Positions 1 to 5,841 of a DNA stretch of 64,000 bases are shown here, piece by piece. The translations under genes were made by a program, and so were the position numbers. Source of the DNA: Bacteroidota bacterium (GTDB lineage: Bacteria; Bacteroidota; Bacteroidia; Chitinophagales; Saprospiraceae); contig JAGVTV010000078.1 of the NCBI GenBank assembly GCA_019136675.1, positions 1 to 64,000 on the forward strand, in the 5' to 3' direction. Every line of letters starts with the position of its first letter. The first letter of the stretch is position 1. The notes beneath the pieces are model-generated. The model made no database searches. It saw nothing but the letters and a program-made list of their open reading frames with translations, and was not told where the DNA came from.

Positions 1-85
1 AATTACGTTCATTGCAATTATAGCAATGCCCGGCCAGAAATTATTTGCACAAAACTTTTATTCATGATATATTAAATTTTAAATT

Positions 86-114
86 AGCAGGGGCCGCAGC
101 CCCTGCTTTTGTTT
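86..114 (+). terminator. Rho-independent terminator of a gene upstream of the window
   Basis: A perfect 9-bp stem (AGCAGGGGC at 86-94 with GCCCCTGCT at 99-107) closes a CGCA tetraloop and is followed by TTTGTTTT. It has the normal form of an intrinsic terminator on the plus strand, so a plus-strand gene probably ends just outside the window. Confidence 0.8.
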
Positions 115-236
115 TACTACAATACTTTCTCACATATCTTGATAATGCCTATAACGATTACTATCGTTTTGAGCAAAATCATAGTGATATGGAAAAAAAT
201 CTGAAGGTCTAATTTAGATTCTTTTGGCCACATAAC

Positions 237-322
237 AAATGGTTTAAAGTTAGTAAATACCTACACCGTACTCTTGCGATGCTCAGGTATTATTCTACTT
301 AACTTTAAATTTGTGACCATTT
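237..322. repeat. Long imperfect inverted repeat, no ORF attached
   Basis: Three blocks pair in order around a 22-nt loop: AAATGGT (237-243) with ACCATTT (316-322), TTAAAGTTA (244-252) with TAACTTTAA (300-308), and AATACCT (256-262) with AGGTATT (285-291). The interruptions are asymmetric, as in the hairpin leaders at 431 and 890, but the sequence differs and the next gene is 265 nt downstream. It could be a structured RNA, the remnant of another such element, or a DNA hairpin. No function can be assigned. Confidence 0.5.
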
Positions 323-430
323 AGGTAAGAAATTTGAGCAAAGATAAGCCATAATTAAATACTTGTCAAGACCTATCTTAAATTATTTTCCTATTTTCTT
401 TTTACATCGTTGCAATCATGCTCCAATTTT

Positions 431-572
431 ATATGCAAGTTAGCAAGCCTGATCTCACTAAAACTCCTAAAAAGACTACGGCATAATGATCCGCTAATAG
501 CGGAATCAGCCTATGGCACTTATTCCGTTTCCTTTTTGGAGTTTTGATCAGCCTTGCACTGAATAAGCATAT
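431..572 (+). repeat. Structured hairpin leader, copy 1
   Basis: This 142-nt segment folds end to end. Outer pairs are ATATGC 431-436/GCATAT 567-572, GCAAG 443-447/CTTGC 553-557, CTGATC 449-454/GATCAG 546-551, AAACTCC 461-467/GGAGTTT 538-544 and AAAAAG 469-474/CTTTTT 532-537. Inside, ACGG 478-481/CCGT 525-528 and ATAA 483-486/TTAT 520-523 enclose two side hairpins, CCGCT-aat-AGCGG (491-503) and GCC-tat-GGC (509-517). The core 475-532 recurs almost unchanged at 930-986, while the outer stem differs in sequence yet still pairs. It ends 14 nt before the ATG at 587. It may be a 5' UTR regulatory RNA or a DNA hairpin used in mobilisation; the data do not decide. Confidence 0.75.
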
Positions 573-586
573 AAAATATATAGATC

Positions 587-820
587 ATGATTGATTTTCC
601 TACATTTCAGGCAGGGCCAGATGGCTCTTGTGTTTCTTGCAGCTCACCAGCATTAGGCATTTATAAGCAGGTGAGTAGATATGCTTTTCAGCGTCATGTA
701 CGTCGCAGATTTCTACTGTGGTCACCATCACCAGATATCAGGGTTTATCCACTTCCATGTGGCTGTTGTATTTGGGTGCATAAGGATGGCAGTAGATTCG
801 TCACCTCGTTACCTTACTAG
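587..820 (+). CDS. Orphan 77-aa protein, paralogue of the 1038-1271 product
   Basis: I do not recognise the family. The 77-residue product aligns without gaps to the 77-residue product at 1038-1271, with 28 identical positions. Shared blocks are SRYAFQ-x-H-x-RR (residues 30-40) and RVY-x-LPC-x-C-x-x-WV (52-64), and both end in LP plus an aromatic residue. Matching residues often use different codons (Arg AGA versus CGT, Ala GCT versus GCC, Phe TTT versus TTC), which indicates selection on the protein. There is no signal peptide or membrane segment. The conserved LPCxC could bind metal or form a disulfide, but only two cysteines are shared there. The gene follows the hairpin leader 431-572; no clear terminator is seen after it. 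Confidence 0.65.
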   Translation: MIDFPTFQAGPDGSCVSCSSPALGIYKQVSRYAFQRHVRRRFLLWSPSPDIRVYPLPCGCCIWVHKDGSRFVTSLPY

Positions 821-889
821 CGTGAGAGCTGATATGCAGCCATAAAATAGGCATCTACTGCATACGTGGAAGACCATAATAAATTTTAC

Positions 890-1022
890 TATGCAAAGTT
901 AGCAAGGGTTTTTATTTAAATCCCAAAAGACTACGGCATAATGATCCGCTATGGCGGAATCAGCCTACGGCACTTATTCCGTTTCCTTTTGGTCTTTAAT
1001 AACCCATGCACTTTTTAGCATA
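890..1022 (+). repeat. Structured hairpin leader, copy 2
   Basis: Second copy of the element at 431-572. Pairings: TATGC 890-894/GCATA 1018-1022, GCA 902-904/TGC 1007-1009, GGGTT 906-910/AACCC 1001-1005, CCAAAAG 923-929/CTTTTGG 986-992, ACGG 933-936/CCGT 979-982, ATAA 938-941/TTAT 974-977, and side hairpins CCGC-tatg-GCGG (946-957) and GCC-tac-GGC (963-971). The core 930-986 differs from copy 1 only in one arm tip and a single T/C change in a triloop. The stems outside the core have diverged with pairing kept, for example copy 1 CTGATC/GATCAG against GGGTT/AACCC here. It ends 15 nt before the ATG at 1038. Confidence 0.75.
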
Positions 1023-1037
1023 TTAAAATTTATCATT

Positions 1038-1271
1038 ATGGACAGTATTCCACGTATTTCGTCAGGCTCCCAGTCAGGTTGTAGCCATTTATCTCAGCTT
1101 CCCATCACAGAGCATTTACCTTTGTCTCGTTATGCCTTCCAGCATCATATTCGCAGATCTACATTAGCCCATACTACTTTGCATGGAGTCAGGGTCTACA
1201 GGCTACCATGTCATTGCTTTGTCTGGGTTTATCCTTCAGGTGAGCGAGAGCTTGCACCATTGCCCTTTTAG
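1038..1271 (+). CDS. Orphan 77-aa protein, paralogue of the 587-820 product
   Basis: Family not recognised. It has the same length as the 587-820 product and about 36% identity, with the same SRYAFQ-x-H-x-RR and RVY-x-LPC-x-C-x-x-WV blocks. I chose the ATG at 1038 rather than the in-frame ATG at 951. The upstream start lies inside the hairpin leader, and the paralogy begins exactly at 1038, giving 77 residues in both proteins. The TAG stop sits in the loop of the terminator at 1262-1284. The product is basic in its middle, cytosolic by appearance, and has no membrane segment. Confidence 0.65.
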   Translation: MDSIPRISSGSQSGCSHLSQLPITEHLPLSRYAFQHHIRRSTLAHTTLHGVRVYRLPCHCFVWVYPSGERELAPLPF

Positions 1272-1284
1272 TAGGGCTTTTTTT
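1262..1284 (+). terminator. Terminator overlapping the 77-aa gene's stop codon
   Basis: GCCCT (1262-1266) pairs with AGGGC (1273-1277), followed by seven T (1278-1284). The 6-nt loop contains the TAG stop codon (1269-1271) of the 77-aa gene, so the coding end and the terminator are the same sequence. Confidence 0.7.
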
Positions 1285-1287
1285 ATA

Positions 1288-1295
1288 TACCTTTG
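1288..1295 (+). promoter_or_regulatory. Bacteroidota -7 box TACCTTTG, near-leaderless
   Basis: TACCTTTG matches the TAnnTTTG consensus and ends only 4 nt before the ATG at 1300. Transcription starting a few bases after the box would give an mRNA with essentially no leader. Confidence 0.55.
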
Positions 1296-1299
1296 CAGA

Positions 1300-1845
1300 A
1301 TGAAAATAGGAATAATCGGTTGGGGTTCCCTAATTTGGGATCAAAGAGAATTGAAAACGAAAGGTGATTGGTTAAAGAATGGACCTGTAATCCCTATTGA
1401 GTTTTGTAGACTTTCAGCTGATGGGAGAATAACTTTAGTAATAAATAGCAAATTCAATCCAGTTCCTACACTTGTAATTGAGTCACTTTTTGAAACCTTG
1501 GATGAAGCTATTCATGACCTAGCTAAAAGGGAAGGCACAGAAGACATAACGAATATTGGACACTATGCCTATACTTCAGACTCTTTTCATTCTAGAGACA
1601 GAAACGACTTTGTTAAGGAAATTTTACAGCAATATAAAACGGATTTTGATGCTTTAATATGGTCTGATTTTGGAGTCAGATTTAAAGATAAAGGATTGGG
1701 GGATTTATCAGTTGAAAATATTATTAAACATATCGAATCTCTAGATCAAAATATGAAAGAAAAAGCAATTGAATACATCATAAAAACTCCGACCCAAGTA
1801 CAAACAACATTTAGACCGTTTTTAGAAGCACATTTTAAAAACTAA
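1300..1845 (+). CDS. WGSLIW-motif protein, gamma-glutamylcyclotransferase-like
   Basis: A 181-aa product starting MKIGIIGWGSLIWD. The G-x-GSLIW signature at residues 6-13 resembles the substrate loop of gamma-glutamylcyclotransferase/ChaC-like folds (usually YGSL), and full-length homologues with the WGSLIW start are widespread in bacteria, which supports this start codon over longer in-frame ones. Biochemical function is not established; assignment to the cyclotransferase superfamily is by motif only. The gene stands alone between the terminator at 1262-1284 and the bidirectional hairpin at 1847-1876, with its own TACCTTTG box directly upstream. Codon use is AT-rich, as in the rest of the accessory region. 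Confidence 0.7.
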   Translation: MKIGIIGWGSLIWDQRELKTKGDWLKNGPVIPIEFCRLSADGRITLVINSKFNPVPTLVIESLFETLDEAIHDLAKREGTEDITNIGHYAYTSDSFHSRDRNDFVKEILQQYKTDFDALIWSDFGVRFKDKGLGDLSVENIIKHIESLDQNMKEKAIEYIIKTPTQVQTTFRPFLEAHFKN

Positions 1846-1846
1846 A

Positions 1847-1876
1847 AAAGGCCCACCATACAAATGATGAGCCTTT
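1847..1876. terminator. Bidirectional terminator between convergent genes
   Basis: AAAGGC (1847-1852) pairs with GCCTTT (1871-1876), and CA/TG and CAT/ATG pairs separated by C-A mismatches continue the stem around an ACAA loop. It is flanked by A-run and T-run on both strands, so it can serve the plus gene ending at 1845 and the minus gene ending at 1900. Confidence 0.65.
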
Positions 1877-1899
1877 ATGCACATTAAGACAAAATAATT

Positions 1900-2655
1900 C
1901 TACATTCCGGAGACGTTCACGATCGTTAGGGCATTGAATGCTCCATTTTTCAAAGGGTACATCTGACCATTCACTTCTTGATAAAACTCCATTCCCATCA
2001 CCAAAAACAAAGGATGTGTACTATTGGCAGTTACGGCATTCGAAAGAGTAATTGCGGCAGTAGCGGTATTTCCTATAGCCAAAACAGCACTTTCCTTGGC
2101 ATCAATTACATACGTTTCATTCTCAAAATCAATTTCTGCACCTGCAGTTTCGATTTTAAAGTGTGTTGCCCCTGATGGAGCTGCAATCATGTTACCAGGC
2201 ACAAATGGCGGTACAACCACTTCCAAAGTTCCCGCAGTTCGGTCGATGTTTGTGGTATAAGGAGCATAAATGGTATTTTGAAGTTTACCTTTTAAGTTGA
2301 AATCAAACCCAACCAAAAGTTCAGCTTCACCATCTATTACATTCCTTTGCCCTCTTACATTTGTGGTATCCCCTTGGATCACCTTCACCATTTCAGCAGT
2401 CAAACGACCTACCATTCTGTTGTCCGCAGAATTTTGTAAGATCGTTCTGAACGCAGTTCTTAGCAATCTACCAGCTTTACCAGCAGCTCCAAATTCCGCA
2501 CCATTCTCCCTTGTCCTTTGAAAATTAGGATCATTAGCAATTCGATCAGCTTCGATTCCGCCTTTTTCTCTTGCAAGGTAGCCATCTTGTGACTTGTAAA
2601 AAGTTATACCACCAAGGGTACCATTCAATTTGATTAATCCCGATTGACGAGCCAT
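1900..2655 (-). CDS. Conserved Bacteroidota protein of unknown function (251 aa)
   Basis: The 251-aa product begins MARQSGLIKLNGTLGGITFY and has no signal peptide or transmembrane helix. The N-terminal part (K-x-NGTLGGITFYK, then a charged stretch with FQRTRENGAEFG) looks like a family I know from many Bacteroidota genomes, where it has no assigned function. The C-terminal two thirds is Val/Thr/Ala-rich and probably beta-structured. It lies 28 nt downstream of the SNase-like gene on the same strand and may be co-transcribed with it. A structural role (phage- or secretion-like particle) is possible, but nothing in the neighbourhood supports it. Confidence 0.6.
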   Translation of the reverse strand: MARQSGLIKLNGTLGGITFYKSQDGYLAREKGGIEADRIANDPNFQRTRENGAEFGAAGKAGRLLRTAFRTILQNSADNRMVGRLTAEMVKVIQGDTTNVRGQRNVIDGEAELLVGFDFNLKGKLQNTIYAPYTTNIDRTAGTLEVVVPPFVPGNMIAAPSGATHFKIETAGAEIDFENETYVIDAKESAVLAIGNTATAAITLSNAVTANSTHPLFLVMGMEFYQEVNGQMYPLKNGAFNALTIVNVSGM

Positions 2656-2683
2656 TTTAATTCAATTTAAGCGTTAAACAATA

Positions 2684-3193
2684 TTATAAAGCATTGCACC
2701 CTCGGCAATATCTAAATCTATACTTTGCATTGTACTCTCTGAAATGCCAAGGTGGACACACATTCTCTTTTCCACACTCCCACAACCCAAGTTTTCTATC
2801 TGATGCTCTTTTCATCACTTGTTCCAGCTTTTTATTCCTGTCATAATTGATGTAGTGCCAAGCCCAACCATTTCTGATTAAAAAAGAGTCAAGACTTCTT
2901 TTACCAATCTTTATTCTCCCAAGTTCCCTATCATACAAGTCTATTTTGACATATTCATAAGTCACATACTTTCCAAGAATCAGATCCCTAACCTTTGCCT
3001 GAGCTTGCAATCCCCAGCTTTGATTGAGTTCTGGAGCATCCACATTAAGCAATCTGACAGTCTTCAAACTTTCATTAACTTTCAACACATAAGTATCTCC
3101 ATCCTTCACTTGCATAACTCTTGCAGATACTTGTGAAATACCGTCAAAAGAGATCATCAGTACCAATAAAAAAGCTACTATTTTGCATTTCAT
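2684..3193 (-). CDS. Secreted thermonuclease-like (SNase domain) nuclease
   Basis: A 169-aa SNase-family protein with an N-terminal signal peptide (residues 1-21, ending GISQ). Expected catalytic positions are visible: DGDT (31-34), Arg47 and Asp52 with Glu55 in RLLNVDAPE, and Arg93 in YDRELGRI, so Ca2+-dependent phosphodiester cleavage is likely. The product would act outside the cytoplasm. The Cys-rich tail (CGKENVCPPW and YCRGC) could form disulfides or bind metal. I chose the ATG at 3193 over one 18 nt upstream because the upstream codons overlap the promoter box at 3198-3205 and the signal peptide begins at MKCK. Confidence 0.85.
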   Translation of the reverse strand: MKCKIVAFLLVLMISFDGISQVSARVMQVKDGDTYVLKVNESLKTVRLLNVDAPELNQSWGLQAQAKVRDLILGKYVTYEYVKIDLYDRELGRIKIGKRSLDSFLIRNGWAWHYINYDRNKKLEQVMKRASDRKLGLWECGKENVCPPWHFREYNAKYRFRYCRGCNAL

Positions 3194-3197
3194 ATGG

Positions 3198-3205
3198 CAA
3201 AAATA
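3198..3205 (-). promoter_or_regulatory. -7 box TATTTTTG for the SNase gene
   Basis: On the minus strand TATTTTTG (TAnnTTTG) ends 4 nt before the ATG at 3193. As with the gene at 1300, this implies a leaderless or nearly leaderless mRNA. Confidence 0.5.
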
Positions 3206-3302
3206 TAGCACATTTTACTTGTTTTAAAACAGCTACTTCCGATATTTCCGATAAGTCCACATTATGCCATAAAACACACTTTTACCACTCATTTATTCTT
3301 CG

Positions 3303-3310
3303 TATCTTTG
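3303..3310 (+). promoter_or_regulatory. -7 box TATCTTTG for the 62-aa gene
   Basis: TATCTTTG matches TAnnTTTG, 40 nt upstream of the ATG at 3351. Confidence 0.55.
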
Positions 3311-3350
3311 CCTTATTAAAAGCATATTAAAAGTATAGATAAAGTATCAA

Positions 3351-3539
3351 ATGAACAGACTGTGTATATATCCGAAAGACATTCAGATAATCACAGGCAA
3401 AAGCGATAGATATGGCAGATATATCATCAAGAAGATCAAAGATCATTTCAGTAAAGAGCAACACCAGCTTGTTACCATTGATGAGTTCTGCCAGTATATG
3501 GGTTTACAATACGATGCCGTAATTAAGGAAATCCGGTAA
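3351..3539 (+). CDS. Small conserved protein, possible DNA-binding (62 aa)
   Basis: A 62-aa basic protein beginning MNRLCIYPKDIQIITGKSDR. The pattern YPKDI-x-x-x-TGKS-x-RYGR followed by a helix and V-T-I-x-EFC-x-Y is familiar from short uncharacterised Bacteroidota proteins often found near mobile genes. Predicted helices suggest a compact helix-turn-helix-like fold and a regulatory role, but that is inference. It has its own promoter box and no convincing terminator. The following 290 nt to the next gene hold the hairpin element at 3659-3779. Confidence 0.6.
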   Translation: MNRLCIYPKDIQIITGKSDRYGRYIIKKIKDHFSKEQHQLVTIDEFCQYMGLQYDAVIKEIR

Positions 3540-3658
3540 ACCACACAAAAGCTGTAGCCTGTGACACAGCAACACCCTACTCCATACTTAACTTTTTACT
3601 TTCTCATCTTTTCCAATAGTTGTTCTTACTATCTCAAAGTACTCTTTACCATCCTAAG

Positions 3659-3779
3659 CAGGTACTAAGGTAGGTTCGATCTGCATATATGCAAGGTCTG
3701 CCTATCGGCTGGCATCTCGTCATGCTGACGAGACGATCCACCTTGCATTTATGCATCTCTTCACCTGGCATTGTACCTG
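3659..3779 (+). repeat. Structured hairpin leader, third type
   Basis: CAGGTAC (3659-3665) pairs with GTACCTG (3773-3779). Inside, the 16-nt arm 3682-3697 pairs with 3740-3755 with one mismatch. The head carries GCC-tatc-GGC (3700-3709) and TCTCGTC-atgct-GACGAGA (3715-3733). The sequence is unrelated to the leaders at 431 and 890 in its core. The layout is similar: a long interrupted stem containing TATGCAAG, a two-arm head, then an AT-rich run ending ATCATG at the start of a small gene 50 nt downstream. Confidence 0.6.
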
Positions 3780-3829
3780 ATAGGTTGGCATGGAGTCAGC
3801 CACATTTTTTACTTTATAAACATTTTATC

Positions 3830-4138
3830 ATGAGTAGTATTACTAAGTTATTTCCGTTAGGTTGTGTTTATATGACATCTGGAGTAGATTCAGTTTGTCA
3901 TCAGCATCCATCATTCTTTCAGTTCATTGCAGAATGCCTTACATCTCACTGTAGTGGTGATTTTGGCACCTTGTGTCATAGTGATATCGCCACTAATCAG
4001 GTAGCCATTCAGCACGGGGGTCGTGTCTTTTCATCGTATGCCATACCATCAGAGATTGATAGTTGTGGTGATAAGTTATGGGTCATCACCGAGTCAGATC
4101 GGTCATCTACTACAGTTTTGTTTCCAGGGGAGTATTAG
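3830..4138 (+). CDS. Plasmid/ICE-type conserved small protein (102 aa)
   Basis: The 102-aa product has the pattern SGDFG (residues 42-46), a HGGRVFSSY block (64-72), then KLWVITESDRSSTTVLFPGEY at the end. This matches a family of small uncharacterised proteins (SGDWG ... N-x-x-A-x-x-HG-x-R-x-x-S-x-Y ... WIITE-x-DRS-x-T-x-LLP-x-EY) common on plasmids and integrative elements next to anti-restriction genes. Function unknown. The ATG at 3830 was preferred to an in-frame start at 3689 because the latter lies in the hairpin 3659-3779 and the homologous part begins later. The stop codon is in the loop of the terminator at 4128-4151. An unusually Cys/His-rich N-terminal half is specific to this copy. 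Confidence 0.7.
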   Translation: MSSITKLFPLGCVYMTSGVDSVCHQHPSFFQFIAECLTSHCSGDFGTLCHSDIATNQVAIQHGGRVFSSYAIPSEIDSCGDKLWVITESDRSSTTVLFPGEY

Positions 4139-4151
4139 TGCTCCCTTTTTT
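4128..4151 (+). terminator. Terminator overlapping the 102-aa gene's stop codon
   Basis: GGGAG (4128-4132) pairs with CTCCC (4141-4145) followed by six T. The TAG stop (4136-4138) is within the 8-nt loop, the same arrangement as at 1262-1284. Confidence 0.75.
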
Positions 4152-4206
4152 ATACGATAATAATAAGTATAATTGTTAATTTTTTATTAACTAAGATATT
4201 TAATTG

Positions 4207-4214
4207 TACCTTTG
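4207..4214 (+). promoter_or_regulatory. -7 box TACCTTTG for the Panacea operon
   Basis: TACCTTTG matches TAnnTTTG, 26 nt before the ATG at 4240. It would drive the two-gene toxin-antitoxin-like unit. Confidence 0.6.
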
Positions 4215-4239
4215 CGGTCTTTATAAGAGTTATAGTATC

Positions 4240-4734
4240 ATGTCAATAATTCAATTAGCTAAATATGTCGTTCTTTATTGTAATTTAAATGGGATTGATA
4301 TATCTCATTTGAAACTACAAAAGTTACTTTATTACATACAAAGTTGGCATTTAGTGTATTTTGAAAAGGAATTACTGTTTAGCGATACACCAGAAGCATG
4401 GTTAAACGGTCCTGTTTATACAACTGTATATTCTGATTATTTTCATAAGCAAGGTTATAAAATGAATGATCTTATTGTTTTGGATCAGGACAATTCAAAT
4501 CTTGAGAAAGAGTATTCTGAGCTAAGTAACAAATTAGCAGATAAAGCAGCATTAGTTGACAAAGTATTATTAAAATATTCAACATTGACTGCAGAAAAGC
4601 TAGTTTTATTGACACACTGTGAAATGCCTTGGAGCAAAGCAAGAGAAAAGTGCGAAGACATGACATGTAGAGAGCCAATATCTATTGATGACATGTATTC
4701 TTATTATTCTAGCTTAATAACTAATAAAGCTTAG
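4240..4734 (+). CDS. Panacea-domain (DUF4065/GepA/SocA-like) antitoxin
   Basis: The 164-aa product has the Panacea/DUF4065 signature near its N-terminus: A-x-YVV..., then ISHLKLQKLLYYIQSWHL (residues 26-43), followed by AWLNGPVYTTVYSDY (59-73). The domain is known from the SocA proteolytic adaptor and from PanA antitoxins that neutralise many unrelated toxins. The ATG at 4240 starts the conserved MS-I-IQLAKY segment; an in-frame TTG at 4204 would overlap the promoter. The partner gene begins 14 nt after the stop, the spacing expected of an antitoxin-toxin operon. Confidence 0.85.
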   Translation: MSIIQLAKYVVLYCNLNGIDISHLKLQKLLYYIQSWHLVYFEKELLFSDTPEAWLNGPVYTTVYSDYFHKQGYKMNDLIVLDQDNSNLEKEYSELSNKLADKAALVDKVLLKYSTLTAEKLVLLTHCEMPWSKAREKCEDMTCREPISIDDMYSYYSSLITNKA

Positions 4735-4748
4735 CAAGTTGTTTATTT

Positions 4749-5241
4749 ATGTACGACCAAATAGGTGTTGAAATTTTACAGCAGTTAGACGAAGAAAACA
4801 TCAGTTTGAAATATGATCCCAAAAGAGAAGTTAATATAAAACAACCGCTTCATTGTAAACCGATCTTTGATTATCACTTTCTAAATATAGATATTGAACC
4901 ATCTTATTGTGTTTGTAAATCAGATTTACCAAAATGTTTATTTGCAATACTTTAGAAAGGTAAAAGAAATATCCAACAAGACTCTTAATAATTGTATTGA
5001 AAATCTCAAACATTTCAAGATTACTAGTCAGCCAAATAAAGAAGAAATTCGTTTATATAAATTATTAGTTCTAAAGAATGAAAACGCAAAAATTGATCAC
5101 AATAATATGCCATTGTTTGGTCATTTTGAACTTTGGACATCTGAAGAGTCTTCCCCACGAGTATTTTTTATAGTTGGGAGAATGGGTTTGTTAAATATAC
5201 TACTCATAGACTTTAATCATGAAATTCATCGTAGAAAATAA
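4749..5241 (+). pseudogene. Toxin-like partner ORF split by a +1 frameshift
   Basis: The first frame (ATG 4749) stops at TAG 4953-4955 after 68 codons. Reading shifted by +1 at the CTT-TAG junction (4950-4955) continues AGA AAG GTA to a stop at 5241, giving a 163-aa product. The join is natural: PIFDYHFLN...YCVCKSDLPKCLFAIL then RKVKEISNKTL resembles a small-protein family with a YC-x-x-C-x-x-x-D start, a helix and LS-x-x-TW. The tail VFFIVGRMGLLNILLIDFNHE looks like a beta-strand plus D-x-x-H ending often seen in small RNase-like toxins. Most likely an extra T disabled the gene. CUU-U is, however, also the +1 slip site used by prfB, so programmed frameshifting is possible, though no upstream SD-like stimulator is visible. 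Confidence 0.6.
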
Positions 5242-5278
5242 GAATTTTCTCTTGTTTTCTTTTCTTCCACCTACTTTT

Positions 5279-5332
5279 GTTGCCCAACCGTTGCCCAATC
5301 GCCTGAATCCCTTTATTTATAAGCATTTCAGG
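5279..5332. repeat. Direct 9-mer repeats and inverted repeat at the accessory-region edge
   Basis: GTTGCCCAA occurs at 5279-5287 and 5290-5298, followed by CCTGAA (5302-5307) and its inverse TTCAGG (5327-5332). They lie where the AT-rich accessory region gives way to ordinary chromosome-like genes. Clustered direct and inverted repeats could be an attachment or integrase-binding site, but no integrase or second boundary copy was found in the window. Confidence 0.3.
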
Positions 5333-5369
5333 ATAATGTATAGGAAAGTAAAAAATTAAACCCAATATC

Positions 5370-5774
5370 ATGAAGCTAAAATTTGAAGTGATATTAGCTA
5401 CTGAATTAAAAAGTGGCGATATGTTCTATCACACCGTTGATCCGGAGCTCAATGAAGTTGGCGACCATTATGAGTTAACTGGGACTGACCAAATATTCAT
5501 TATGGATGATGTATATGGCTGGGATGATATCGATGACATGGAGGAGGATGACGATATTGACTTGGATATACCACCACCTATTGCTGAAGATGCACATTAT
5601 GGCATCCTTGTCAATGGAGGCTGGACGATTTGGTTTGGGCAAGAAGAAAAGGTAGTTCGACTTGGGCATTATACCGACCTTATAAGAGTCATCGAAATGG
5701 TCAAAGAGGGTAATCCGGAAATGGATCTTGGGCCTAATGACATTAATACAAAAATTGAAAATTTAAAGGAATAA
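5370..5774 (+). CDS. Acidic protein of unknown function (134 aa)
   Basis: No family recognised. The 134-aa product starts MKLKFEVILATELKSGDMFY, a beta-rich start, and has a strongly acidic middle (WDDIDDMEEDDDIDLDI, residues 51-67) followed by an HYGILVNGGWTIWFG segment. There is no signal peptide or membrane helix. Acidic loop plus beta strands could suggest a small modification- or DNA-mimic-type protein, but this is speculation. It stands alone, 128 nt after the toxin-like ORF and 67 nt before the next gene. Confidence 0.6.
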   Translation: MKLKFEVILATELKSGDMFYHTVDPELNEVGDHYELTGTDQIFIMDDVYGWDDIDDMEEDDDIDLDIPPPIAEDAHYGILVNGGWTIWFGQEEKVVRLGHYTDLIRVIEMVKEGNPEMDLGPNDINTKIENLKE

Positions 5775-5798
5775 GACACTAAAATAAGGATGAGCATC

Positions 5799-5806
5799 TA
5801 TATTTG
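5799..5806 (+). promoter_or_regulatory. -7 box TATATTTG for the FG-GAP protein gene
   Basis: TATATTTG matches TAnnTTTG, 35 nt before the ATG at 5842. Confidence 0.55.
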
Positions 5807-5841
5807 TAAATTTATAACCTGTTAGACAAAATTATAACCCC

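Noticed and set aside
431-1022. Hairpins at 431 and 890 as integron attC sites
   Set aside because: They are imperfect palindromes with a bulged head, which resembles attC, but the outer ends do not give RYYYAAC at 5' and GTTRRRY at 3' in the right orientation, the sites lie before rather than after the ORFs, and no IntI is present.
430-1022. Hammerhead or another known self-cleaving ribozyme in the leaders
   Set aside because: No CUGANGA/GAAA hammerhead core or other core that I can recognise; the conserved core does not match a ribozyme consensus known to me.
951-1037. Longer 106-aa reading frame starting at 951
   Set aside because: The added 29 codons lie inside the structured leader, and homology with the 587-820 product begins exactly at 1038.
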